Shown piece after piece: positions 34,615-42,355 of a stretch of 64,000 nt of DNA; within the stretch, counting starts at the first letter, position 1; each line of letters begins with the position of its first letter. The stretch spans positions 62,001-126,000 of the forward strand of contig CAVVZZ010000002.1 of assembly GCA_963752915.1 (NCBI GenBank), written 5' to 3'. The notes beneath the pieces are model-generated. The model had not been told where the DNA came from. It did not search any database and saw only the letters and a program-made list of their open reading frames with translations. The translations under genes and the position numbers were made by a program. This DNA is from DATJPR01 sp963752915 (GTDB lineage Bacteria > Bacteroidota > Ignavibacteria > UBA10030 > UBA6906).

Positions 34615-35532
34615 ATGGAAACCCAAGACGTGCAATTCGCAATCGGCATCGGCGGTTGGGAGCATGAGGTGCTCGATCACTGCTTCTACCCGCGTTCCGG
34701 GATGACTTCGGCGGAAAAGCTTGCTTTCTATGCCGGCTATTTTTCTGTCGCAGAGGTCCGCGCGACCTTTTGGGATGAATCGTTGGGCGTTGCCGACGCA
34801 CGTGAATGGGTAACGGCGGTAAGCGCAAGGAAAGGCTTCAAGTTCTCCGTGAAGCTCAACAAATCGCTGACCCACGAACGTATTGTGCGGACCCCATTGG
34901 TGAGGAACACAAAAGCCCTTCTTCGCGAGCTCGCACACCATAAGAGATTGGGAGCGGTTCTCCTGCAGTTCCCATATGGATTTACGAATACCGGCGCGAG
35001 TCGTCAGCACCTCACCAAACTCGCCGAGCTCTTTCAGGAATATCCCTTGTACGTCGAACTCCGCCATTCCTCATGGAACACATCAGGACTCCTCCCGTTT
35101 CTCGCGGAGCATGCTATGCGCCCGATCCATGCCGATATGCCGAAGGTGAGTCAGTACATGCCGTTCCTCACCGGTCTCATCGGAGAAACGGCATACCTGC
35201 GCCTGCATGGGAGAAATGAGAAAGGATGGCTGCTGAATGGGTATGACAGTCGGTACGATTATCTCTATAACGGCCGTGAACTCGCCGAGCTCCGGCGGAG
35301 AATGGAAGCAATGAGAGGACGGTGCCGCGAAGGAATGATCGTGTGCAACAATACGACGGGGGGGAAAGCGGTGGCGACGGCGTTCCAGCTTGCAGCATCG
35401 CTCCGGCAGGGGGAGGGGATCGTCATTCCTCCGATGGCGTACCGCGCCTTCCCGATTCTTCAGGACATCAGCCAGCGGCAAGAGACAAGCGCGTCGCTCT
35501 TTGACCAGTCGGATCTTCGCACTGCCATCTGA
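34615..35532 (+). CDS. DUF72 family protein (YecE-like TIM barrel)
   Basis: About 305 residues from ATG 34615, which has GGGAGGG upstream; an in-frame ATG at 34552 is possible but lacks a ribosome-binding site and overlaps the repressor's -35 box. It shows the DUF72 landmarks: IGIGGWEHEV with Tyr-Pro in FYPRSG, RATFWDESL, GFKFSVKLNKSLTHER, GAVLLQFPYGF, YVELRHSSW, and AYLRLHGRNEKGW. The fold is a TIM barrel related to xylose isomerase-like enzymes; no reaction is known. It is divergent from an S24 repressor and shares its operator, suggesting induction by DNA damage or a similar signal. Confidence 0.88.
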   Translation: METQDVQFAIGIGGWEHEVLDHCFYPRSGMTSAEKLAFYAGYFSVAEVRATFWDESLGVADAREWVTAVSARKGFKFSVKLNKSLTHERIVRTPLVRNTKALLRELAHHKRLGAVLLQFPYGFTNTGASRQHLTKLAELFQEYPLYVELRHSSWNTSGLLPFLAEHAMRPIHADMPKVSQYMPFLTGLIGETAYLRLHGRNEKGWLLNGYDSRYDYLYNGRELAELRRRMEAMRGRCREGMIVCNNTTGGKAVATAFQLAASLRQGEGIVIPPMAYRAFPILQDISQRQETSASLFDQSDLRTAI

Positions 35533-35543
35533 GACGCCTCCGT

Positions 35544-36176
35544 CTATCGAGGTCTCCCGGGGCGGTGCGGGCGCCGGTCCGGTCTCTTGTTCCCCCACGG
35601 CTTCTTCCCGGCCGGGAACGGTTTGCGCGTCCCGCCTGAGCGCTTTCCGTCGGCGATCGGTCGACGGGGCGCCGGGGGGAGGAGGATCTTTTCGACAGGG
35701 ACGACGAACGAACCGAAGAACGGGTATTCTGTTGCGACGGCGACAAGCCGCTCGCGTACCGGCGCGAGAAACATCTGCTTCGCGATATCGCGGCTCTCCT
35801 CCCCTTTCCGCAAGACGCGTTCGATGTACTTCTTGCTCCACACCGGGTGCTGGATCTGCTGGAGCACAATCGCATTGGTCGTTCCGCGGAACGCGGAAAG
35901 AAATTCCTTCATGTCCGACGTCTCTTCTCTCCCCCTGATGATCAACAGCAAGCGGTCCGGAAGGGCGCAGTAGGCGTACACGTCGAATTTGTGCGCGGCA
36001 GCCTCTTCGCGCAGCCTGGCGAGGACGGCAAACACGCGATCATGATCCGTAAAGAGCGTCTTTGCGTGATAAGTCGGGAGTGTGATGATATAGCGATGCT
36101 GCCCCTTGTAGTCGAACCGGTGGCTGGGGTCGTGCCGTTCGGCACTCGGGAGCCTCATCGTGTCGGGGATCGTCAT
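35544..36176 (-). CDS. IS200/RAYT-like (Y1-transposase fold) protein without catalytic residues
   Basis: 210 residues. Residues about 25-155 line up with REP-associated tyrosine transposases: HRYIITLPTYH, LFTDHDRVFAVLARLREEA, FDVYAYCALPDRLLLII, VWSKKYIERVL, DIAKQMFLAPVRERLV and YPFFGSF. But the HUH motif (normally PNHVHLL) reads PDRLLLI, and the Tyr nucleophile (normally RYI in the LRYIxxNPVRAGLV segment) is replaced by Gln in AKQMFLAPVRERLV. The C-terminus is a basic, Gly/Pro/Arg-rich tail of about 40 residues, as in RNA- or DNA-binding proteins. The gene has no flanking inverted repeats and looks domesticated. It ends 11 bases from the convergent DUF72 gene. Confidence 0.72.
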   Translation of the reverse strand: MTIPDTMRLPSAERHDPSHRFDYKGQHRYIITLPTYHAKTLFTDHDRVFAVLARLREEAAAHKFDVYAYCALPDRLLLIIRGREETSDMKEFLSAFRGTTNAIVLQQIQHPVWSKKYIERVLRKGEESRDIAKQMFLAPVRERLVAVATEYPFFGSFVVPVEKILLPPAPRRPIADGKRSGGTRKPFPAGKKPWGNKRPDRRPHRPGRPR

Positions 36177-36191
36177 CGGCGATTTCTTTCA

Positions 36192-36986
36192 TCAAAAGAT
36201 CCCACGGATGGTCCCTCCGTCAATGGCGATCACGGTGCCGGAAATATAGCTGGCCCTCTCTGAGGCAAGGAAGACGATCGCATTGGCGAGCTCTTCAGGG
36301 TCGCCGAGCCGTCCGACCGGAATGTCCTTCGCCTGCTCCGCCAGATACGCATCGACCGAGATCCCTTTTGCTTTCGCCCGGGTCACGCTGATCTCCTTCT
36401 GCCGCGCGGTCAAGAAATACCCCGGTGCCACGGTATTAATCAGAATCCCGTCCTTCCCGAGCTGTTGCGAGAGGACTTTGGAGAGTCCCATGACGCCGGG
36501 TCGGACAGTGGAGCTGATGATCAGGTCGCCCAGGGGCTGTTTCACTGTCAGAGACGCGATGTTGATGATCCGTCCCCATTTGCGTTTCTGCATCTCCGGT
36601 ACGACGGCACGAATCAGACGCACCGTGCTCATCAGGTTAAGCGCGAACCCTTTCTCCCAATCGGCATCGCTGAGGGAGGCGAAGAGGCCCACGGGCGGCC
36701 CGCCGGCATTTGTGACCAGGATGTCAATCCTGCCGAATTTCCCGACGGTTGATGTCACCAGCTTCACGATCTGATCGGCAGATGAGACGTCGGCAACAAC
36801 CGGGAACACCGTCCCGCCCTTGGCTTCACGCCCGATGTCGCTTGCTGCGGCATCCAATTTCGTTTTGTCCCGCGAGCAAAGGACGACATGCGCTCCCTCG
36901 CGCGCGAACACTGTTGCCGTCGCCTTTCCCAGCCCCTGGCTTGAAGCGCAGACGATTGCCACCCGATCCCGTAGTCCAAGTTCCAT
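36192..36986 (-). CDS. SDR-family oxidoreductase with atypical active site
   Basis: 264 residues with the Rossmann signature of short-chain dehydrogenases: VAIVCASSQGLGKATA (cofactor Gly motif), VADVSSADQ, LVTNAGGPPVG (NAG motif), IINIASLTVKQP with the catalytic Ser, and the C-terminal GTVIAIDGGTIRG. The usual catalytic YxxxK is not present: after the Ser the chain reads LIISSTVRPGVMGLSK, so Tyr and Lys are replaced by Ser and Arg. The FabG-like length and closing motif are normal. It may use another mechanism or bind a substrate without turning it over. ATG 36986 has AGGGA upstream. Neighbours give no pathway. Confidence 0.85.
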   Translation of the reverse strand: MELGLRDRVAIVCASSQGLGKATATVFAREGAHVVLCSRDKTKLDAAASDIGREAKGGTVFPVVADVSSADQIVKLVTSTVGKFGRIDILVTNAGGPPVGLFASLSDADWEKGFALNLMSTVRLIRAVVPEMQKRKWGRIINIASLTVKQPLGDLIISSTVRPGVMGLSKVLSQQLGKDGILINTVAPGYFLTARQKEISVTRAKAKGISVDAYLAEQAKDIPVGRLGDPEELANAIVFLASERASYISGTVIAIDGGTIRGIF

Positions 36987-37001
36987 GGTCCCTCGTTATC
37001 G

Positions 37002-37586
37002 TTACCGGTTCCGCACCATTGCTTCGATGCCGCTTCGGATCATCATGACGGCGATCCCCGTCAGGAAGAGGGTGAAGACTTTCGCCACCGCCATCGACCC
37101 AGCCCGTCCGAGCTTTCCAATGATGAAGGATGCCTGACGAAACACCACATAGACGAGCGCCATGTTGACGACGAGTGCCGCGACGGCCCAGAGATACCCG
37201 AAGGCATTGACATTCAGAATGATGGTCGTCAGCGCCGCCGGTCCCATGATCAACGGGACGCCGATCGGAACCACGCCGACAAGCGGTTCGGGTCGACGCT
37301 CTTTTTCCTTGGAGAACAGCAGCTCATACACGGCGAGGACAAGCAGGACAATCCCCCCGCCCACGCGGAAATCACTCTCCGTAATCCCCATTAACGCAAA
37401 AACCAGCTTCCCCGCTACCAGAAACACGATGGAGATACTGAACGCCGTGATCGTCGCATCGCGGATCAGCTTCCGGCGCTTCGGTTCGTGCATCCCCTCG
37501 GTCAGGCCGACAAAAAGCGGCAGCACTCCAACGACGTCGATCGCGACAAACAGCGGGATGAACACCTGGAAAAAAGTCTCGACCAT
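37002..37586 (-). CDS. MarC-family integral membrane protein
   Basis: 194 residues with about six hydrophobic segments and the MarC/UPF0056 signatures FVAIDVVGVLPLFVGLTEG near the N-terminus, FRVGGGIVLLVLAVYELLF, and VPIGVPLIMGPAALTTIIL in the middle. The function is unknown; the early idea that MarC gives multiple antibiotic resistance was not upheld. Same strand as, and 22 bases after, a small hypothetical gene, and 16 bases before the SDR gene. Confidence 0.88.
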   Translation of the reverse strand: MVETFFQVFIPLFVAIDVVGVLPLFVGLTEGMHEPKRRKLIRDATITAFSISIVFLVAGKLVFALMGITESDFRVGGGIVLLVLAVYELLFSKEKERRPEPLVGVVPIGVPLIMGPAALTTIILNVNAFGYLWAVAALVVNMALVYVVFRQASFIIGKLGRAGSMAVAKVFTLFLTGIAVMMIRSGIEAMVRNR

Positions 37587-37608
37587 GACGAATGACCGAT
37601 CGGTGACG

Positions 37609-37872
37609 CTAGAGTGAAATCCCGCCCTGCTGCAGCCGCTCCCGAATATGGCGCACGGCTTCGGCTTCGCTGATCTTCAGACGCGAGTTCGCGTTTCGAA
37701 CCGCCTGTTCCAACGTGTCCCTTCGCGTTGACAACCACAGCCAGACACAGTACCCCAGGCGGTCAAGATCGTGTGGTTCAACGGTGGGTATGCCTTCAAC
37801 CGCGGCGTACGCAATCGATTCCAGTGAAGCAGCGTCGGCAGACCGGACGCCCGATGGGGGTTTCGTCGTCAT
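37609..37872 (-). CDS. Small hypothetical protein
   Basis: 87 residues from ATG 37872 with AGGAT eight bases upstream. No family recognised. It is predicted to be mostly helical, with SLESIAYAAVEG, DLDRLGYCVWLWLSTRRDTLEQAVRNANSR and a C-terminal AEAVRHIRERLQQGG helix, and no signal peptide. The Trp-rich hydrophobic patch suggests a protein contact. It lies 22 bases before marC on the same strand and is probably cotranscribed. Confidence 0.6.
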   Translation of the reverse strand: MTTKPPSGVRSADAASLESIAYAAVEGIPTVEPHDLDRLGYCVWLWLSTRRDTLEQAVRNANSRLKISEAEAVRHIRERLQQGGISL

Positions 37873-37930
37873 GCATAATCCTGAAGCTGTGATTGTTCAA
37901 TATACGAAAACGCGTCGAGAGGTAACAGCC

Positions 37931-38404
37931 GGACCGATTGTGGATTGTGGATCGTCGATCCACAATGGACTATTGATTCTTACAGCTGGTACCCCATCAT
38001 AAAATACCACACCAGCGGCCCCTGCTGAATCGGGTTTTGCGGAAGATCTCTGCCCAGATAAAAACTCTTTCCCGCTCCGACCACCGGCGGACCGATTGTG
38101 GATTGTGGATCGTCGATCCACAATGGACTATTGATTCTTACAGCTGGTACCCCATCATAAAATACCACACCAGCGGGCCCTGCTGAATCGGGTTTTGCGG
38201 AAGATCTCTGCCCAGATAAAAACTCTTTCCCGCTCCGACCACCGGCGGACCGATTGTGGATTGTGGATCGTCGATCCACAATGGACTATTGATTCTTACA
38301 GCTGGTACCCCATCATAAAATACCACACCAGCGGGCCCTGCTGAATCGGGTTTTGCGGAAGATCTCTGCCCAGATAAAAACTCTTTCCAGCTCCGACCAC
38401 CGCC
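37931..38404. repeat. Three tandem copies of a 158-bp unit derived from the 3' end of the patatin/BamA gene
   Basis: Copies at 37931-38088, 38089-38246 and 38247-38404 with exactly 158-base period. Copies 1 and 2 differ at one base, copies 2 and 3 at two. Each unit carries about 36 C-terminal codons of the 38296-41043 gene, its stop codon, and a hairpin ATTGTGGATCG-T-CGATCCACAAT. Only copy 3 is joined to the gene; copies 1 and 2 are downstream debris of a recent duplication. Confidence 0.93.
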
Positions 38405-41043
38405 GGACCGATCGGCGTCCGCAGGGCAAGTTCCGCTCCGATCCCGTGGCGGAAGGATGTGAATTTAATCTCTTCCGGCAGCTCGGAGATCTGTCCAAGA
38501 TCGTAGCGCACGCGAACATACGTGTCAAACAGAAGTTTGAACGGCAGGAAATAGCGGTACTCGAGGTTAAACAGCAGGAGTTGTCTCCCGCGCCGATCGT
38601 CTTCGCGGACGCCGAAAAAGTCGTCCATGCCTCCCAGGCGGAATTCCTGACTGAGCGGCAGGGTCTTGTCCGCGAAATCCATTGTAAACCGCGGATGAAT
38701 CGTGTGTCTGCCGCCCCACGTCGAGTACCACTCATACATCAGCTGCATTGAGTTGTATCCAATTTCGCTCCCGAGCCCCTGGACAGCGAACTCATAGGAG
38801 AGATCCAATCCCACACCGCGGGTGGCAAACGGATAGGCATCTTTCGAATCGACAACAGAACCGGCGCGAATCATGACAAGCCGATACCGTTCTTCAACAT
38901 TTGTGGCATTCTCAAGGCTGCGCAGCCGGATGTTCTGCGCGATCAGTTCGATGCTCATGTTGCCGAGACGTTCGAATTGTCCGCTGAACCCCACCGACGC
39001 GCCGTAGCGAATATCCCGATACTCCCCGAGTTGGATCCGCTCCCACCAGTTGGGTCGCGTCACCACCGCATCGCCAAACAGATAGGTATCGTACGTGCGG
39101 TAAAAGGCGTTGGCGCTAAGGGCAAGATATTCGTCAAAAAGACGGGGCATCTTGTATTCGATGGTTACATCGCTGTTCCGGTCTCCCCCGGAAATGGCAA
39201 GACCCAATTCCACGCCCGACCCCTGGAAGTTCTCGTCCCGAATATCCAGCAGCCCCTGGAGGTGCCGTTCGTTATCCACCCGGAGTCCCAGTCGGACCAG
39301 CTGACTCGGCCGCTCACGAAGACGGATCGTGATCGTCGTTCTCTTGCCGCTCGTTGACGGTTCGAGGTACACGTATTCGAAGAGCGTCGTGCTGATGATA
39401 TTGGCGATGCCGCGGTTCGCATTGTCGATCCGGAACACCTCCCCCGGAGACATCTGAAATTCCCGGAGGACGAACGAGTCTTCCGTCCTGATCCCACCCT
39501 GCACGTCGATGGCGTCGATCGTCCCCTCATTGATGACAATGGAAAGACGGTCGCTCGCGGGATTGAACGTTATCGTGTCGATCCGTGCGAGGGAATAGCC
39601 CTCCCCCCTGTACTTGCGCAGAATGTCCTCACGGAGCGCACTCCATTCGTTCCGGTCGATGATCTTGCCAATGAACGGGCTGACCAGCGCCATGAGAGAA
39701 TCGCTGCGGATCTGTTGGCACCCGGAGATATCGATCGCGAGCAGCGTCGGGTTCGGCGTCAGGACATATTGGATCGCAGTCCCGGCAGAGTCAGCCCGGA
39801 CATGCGCTTCAACGTTCTCGAAAATGCCGAGGCCGTCAAGGGTGCGCAACCGCCCGCGGATCTTTGCTCCGGTGACGATTTCCGAATCCGAGAATGCGAA
39901 CGCCTTCACGAGCGAGTCGGGAAGTGTATAGCCGCTGACGGTGGCCGAAAATGGGCCCGAGAACCGCAGAGTGTCGTGGTCGATTTCCTCCTCCTTTTCC
40001 TGGAGAAGTTTTTCGACGGCGCCGATCTTCGATTCCGCCGATTGGTCGCCCTGAGTAATGAGCGTATCCAAGCCGTGAAGATCGAAGGTCAGATGGCGGC
40101 CGATATCGGGCGTGATGACCACGTCGGCATCTTTGAGTTGCTCCAGGTTCAGCACCTGCATGCTGATGCTCATCATCTGGTCGACCGTTTCCCAGGGCGC
40201 TTTCATCTCGTCCGCCGTGCGGAGACCGCTCGTCGTGTTGACCGCGACGACGACGTCGTATCCGCGCTCGCGCGCGACATCCACGGGAACGTTTGCAAGA
40301 ATCCCGCCGTCGATCAGTTCCATGGAGTCCCGCTCGACAGGATCGAACAGCAGGGGCGTGGTTGCACTCGCGCGTATTGCCTCGGCAAGCGGGCCGTCAC
40401 CGATGACGACTCGCTTTCCGGAGATAAGATCGGTCGCAATGGCACGGAAGGGAATCTTCAGATGATCAAAATCGGGGTTCGGATGATAGAGGGCCTGAAG
40501 GGTCTGGTTGTTCAGCCAGTCAGTGAGACGCTGTCCGCTCGCCACAGCGGAGGGAATGACGGGAGTTAGTCCCTGGAAGCGGACTGCAAGGAAGGTTCTG
40601 TCGCGTGCGAGCTTCTGATCGACAAACAAATCGCGGCGACGTGTATCATCGCTCAGGGACAGGACCTCGTTCCAATCCGTGTGCACCGTCAGAGAATCGA
40701 TCTGCGACACCGAATACCCCGACGCGTACAGACCGCCGATAATCGCCCCCATACTGGTCGCGGAAATGAAATCGATGGGAATATGATGGCGCTCGAACGC
40801 CTTCAGAACGCCGATCTGTGCCGCACCCCGTGCCCCTCCGCCGCTGAGGACGAGGGCCAATTTCGGCCGTTTGGGGATGCGCATCGGAAGCGACCTCGGG
40901 GCACTGCCTGCCAACGTGTCGTAGGAGAGTCGGATGACGGTTTCAAGGGGACCATGTTGGGAGAAATCAGGGGACGCGGTCTGACCGAGCGCAGACCCGG
41001 AGACAAGGAACAACAGCGGTATGCCAAAGAGGAAGATCTTCAT
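38296..41043 (-). CDS. Patatin-like phospholipase with C-terminal BamA-type barrel (PlpD-like)
   Basis: 915 residues. A signal peptide (FLFGIPLLFLVSGSALG) precedes a patatin domain (about 60-330): oxyanion loop LVLSGGGARGAAQIG, nucleophile Ser in SATSMGAIIGG and the catalytic Asp in LIDGGILANVP. POTRA-like segments follow (about 420-570), then a BamA/TamA-type barrel to the end (VRLGLRVDNERHLQG, FRLGGMDDFFGVRED, VWYFMMGYQL). This is the layout of type Vd autotransporters such as PlpD, in which the lipase is carried to or through the outer membrane. The nucleophile elbow has Ala in place of the first Gly of GxSxG. Its 3' end is triplicated downstream. Confidence 0.9.
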   Translation of the reverse strand: MKIFLFGIPLLFLVSGSALGQTASPDFSQHGPLETVIRLSYDTLAGSAPRSLPMRIPKRPKLALVLSGGGARGAAQIGVLKAFERHHIPIDFISATSMGAIIGGLYASGYSVSQIDSLTVHTDWNEVLSLSDDTRRRDLFVDQKLARDRTFLAVRFQGLTPVIPSAVASGQRLTDWLNNQTLQALYHPNPDFDHLKIPFRAIATDLISGKRVVIGDGPLAEAIRASATTPLLFDPVERDSMELIDGGILANVPVDVARERGYDVVVAVNTTSGLRTADEMKAPWETVDQMMSISMQVLNLEQLKDADVVITPDIGRHLTFDLHGLDTLITQGDQSAESKIGAVEKLLQEKEEEIDHDTLRFSGPFSATVSGYTLPDSLVKAFAFSDSEIVTGAKIRGRLRTLDGLGIFENVEAHVRADSAGTAIQYVLTPNPTLLAIDISGCQQIRSDSLMALVSPFIGKIIDRNEWSALREDILRKYRGEGYSLARIDTITFNPASDRLSIVINEGTIDAIDVQGGIRTEDSFVLREFQMSPGEVFRIDNANRGIANIISTTLFEYVYLEPSTSGKRTTITIRLRERPSQLVRLGLRVDNERHLQGLLDIRDENFQGSGVELGLAISGGDRNSDVTIEYKMPRLFDEYLALSANAFYRTYDTYLFGDAVVTRPNWWERIQLGEYRDIRYGASVGFSGQFERLGNMSIELIAQNIRLRSLENATNVEERYRLVMIRAGSVVDSKDAYPFATRGVGLDLSYEFAVQGLGSEIGYNSMQLMYEWYSTWGGRHTIHPRFTMDFADKTLPLSQEFRLGGMDDFFGVREDDRRGRQLLLFNLEYRYFLPFKLLFDTYVRVRYDLGQISELPEEIKFTSFRHGIGAELALRTPIGPAVVGAGKSFYLGRDLPQNPIQQGPLVWYFMMGYQL

Positions 41044-41101
41044 TGAAGAGGCAACTCTGGAGGTCCGAGAATGGGTTGCCTGGGAAGCGAGTACTGTCCC
41101 C

Positions 41102-41158
41102 CCTGCCTGTCCGGCAGGCAGGCGTCCCCCGTCCCCTGTCCCCTTTCCTGTGTCCCCT
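41102..41158. repeat. Palindromic hairpin and heptamer array between two genes
   Basis: CCTGCCTG (41102-41109), five-base loop, CAGGCAGG (41115-41122) form a perfect hairpin. Directly after it stand GTCCCCC, GTCCCCT twice, TTCCTGT and GTCCCCT (41124-41158). It fills the gap between the propeller gene and the patatin/BamA gene. Confidence 0.7.
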
Positions 41159-41184
41159 GACGACCGTCTCGACGCGACCCGCCG

Positions 41185-42306
41185 TTACCGCGGAACGTCG
41201 GTGGATAAGCGATACCGCAGGATAATCCCCTGGTCGCCGTCAAGGACGTAGAGGATTGAAGAGAAGAACGCGAGACCCGTTGGCCGACGGAGAAACCCTC
41301 CCGACCCGACGAATCCGAACGATTCGGCCTTGAACACTCCTCTGCTCGTGAATTTGAAGACACTGTCGAGGCCCGCGTCGGCGATGAAGATGTCCCTCCG
41401 CGAGGGGTCGATCGCAACGCCCTGGGGAGAAAGGTATTGCCCCGGCTTGATGAAATCCACTCCGCGATCGGAGGCATTGGCCGGATCAAATCGCGGCAAC
41501 CAGCCCACGAAGTCGGCATTGCTCTGGTACACCATCCACAGGGCGCCGTACGCCACCCCTTCAGAAGATTGTATGAGAATAAAGTCACGACTGCCCGGGA
41601 ACGCAGTGATTCCCGTCAGAAAATTGATGTTGCCGATCCCGGTCCCCACGCCCGTCGCAAATGCCGGGACCGGCGTGATGAACTTATCGGTGGCATCGAA
41701 CATCATCACGCGACCGTCGGGATCGATGAAGCTCGCGTTGTCCGGCCCTGTCCGGGAAGCAAGGTAGGTATTATCGCTCAATACAGCAATGCCGGGGAAG
41801 CGACGCGAGGGATGCGCGAGTTCCTTCCAGACGGTGTCAATCGGCGACACCTCGAGGTGATGTGCGGAATCCGGATCTTGGGAGACGAGGTGCAGGCGGA
41901 AGATCGCGCCCACCGTGTCGCCATTCGCCGCCACCATTTCTCCGCCGACCAACAGATCAAGGCGACTGTCCTGTCCGATGGAGACGGGGTGGAGAATCGA
42001 CCGCGAACTCATGAACTGTCCGGCGAGGTTCATCATTACCACACGGTTCGCCCGCGTGTCCGCGACGTAGAGGAGCTGGTCCCTGCCGACGAGGATGTCT
42101 TCCGGGCCGGAAAATCCCGTCAGGATTGGGTTCACCGGAATGTACGACGTATCGACGACGCCGGTCTGCGCCTGAGGGAGCGAATTCAGATCCATCTTTG
42201 AGTCGCATCCGCCGGCCAGCAGCGCCATGGCTGACGCCCACACAACGACGGGCGCCCAAAGAGCCGATCGGCGTTTTTCCGATGTCATGAACGAACGTCG
42301 GCTCAT
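41185..42306 (-). CDS. NHL-repeat beta-propeller lipoprotein
   Basis: About 373 residues from ATG 42306 (AGGA upstream); the frame opens further upstream inside the PorV-like gene. A signal peptide ends in a lipobox-like LLAGGC, so it is probably a lipoprotein. The rest consists of NHL-type propeller blades: GPEDILVGRDQLLYVADTRANRVVMMNLAG, SPQGVAIDPSRRDIFIADAGLDSVFKFTSRG and RPTGLAFFSSILYVLDGDQGIILRY. Such propellers bind ligands or proteins and are rarely enzymes. It comes after the PorV-like and TonB-receptor genes on the same strand and is probably a component of that outer-membrane system. Confidence 0.8.
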   Translation of the reverse strand: MSRRSFMTSEKRRSALWAPVVVWASAMALLAGGCDSKMDLNSLPQAQTGVVDTSYIPVNPILTGFSGPEDILVGRDQLLYVADTRANRVVMMNLAGQFMSSRSILHPVSIGQDSRLDLLVGGEMVAANGDTVGAIFRLHLVSQDPDSAHHLEVSPIDTVWKELAHPSRRFPGIAVLSDNTYLASRTGPDNASFIDPDGRVMMFDATDKFITPVPAFATGVGTGIGNINFLTGITAFPGSRDFILIQSSEGVAYGALWMVYQSNADFVGWLPRFDPANASDRGVDFIKPGQYLSPQGVAIDPSRRDIFIADAGLDSVFKFTSRGVFKAESFGFVGSGGFLRRPTGLAFFSSILYVLDGDQGIILRYRLSTDVPR

Positions 42307-42355
42307 TGTCCTGCGACCCGCCAAGTGAAGAAACATGTCATACCGGTCATTACCC

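Noticed and set aside
35544..36176. Active insertion sequence
   Set aside because: Catalytic His and Tyr residues are gone and no end repeats flank the gene.
37897..38326. Short minus-strand frames inside the 158-base copies
   Set aside because: Fragments of the patatin/BamA C-terminus and its antisense frames, with no independent start signals.
37931..38404. CRISPR array
   Set aside because: Three direct copies of 158 bases without spacers; the unit is a piece of the neighbouring gene.
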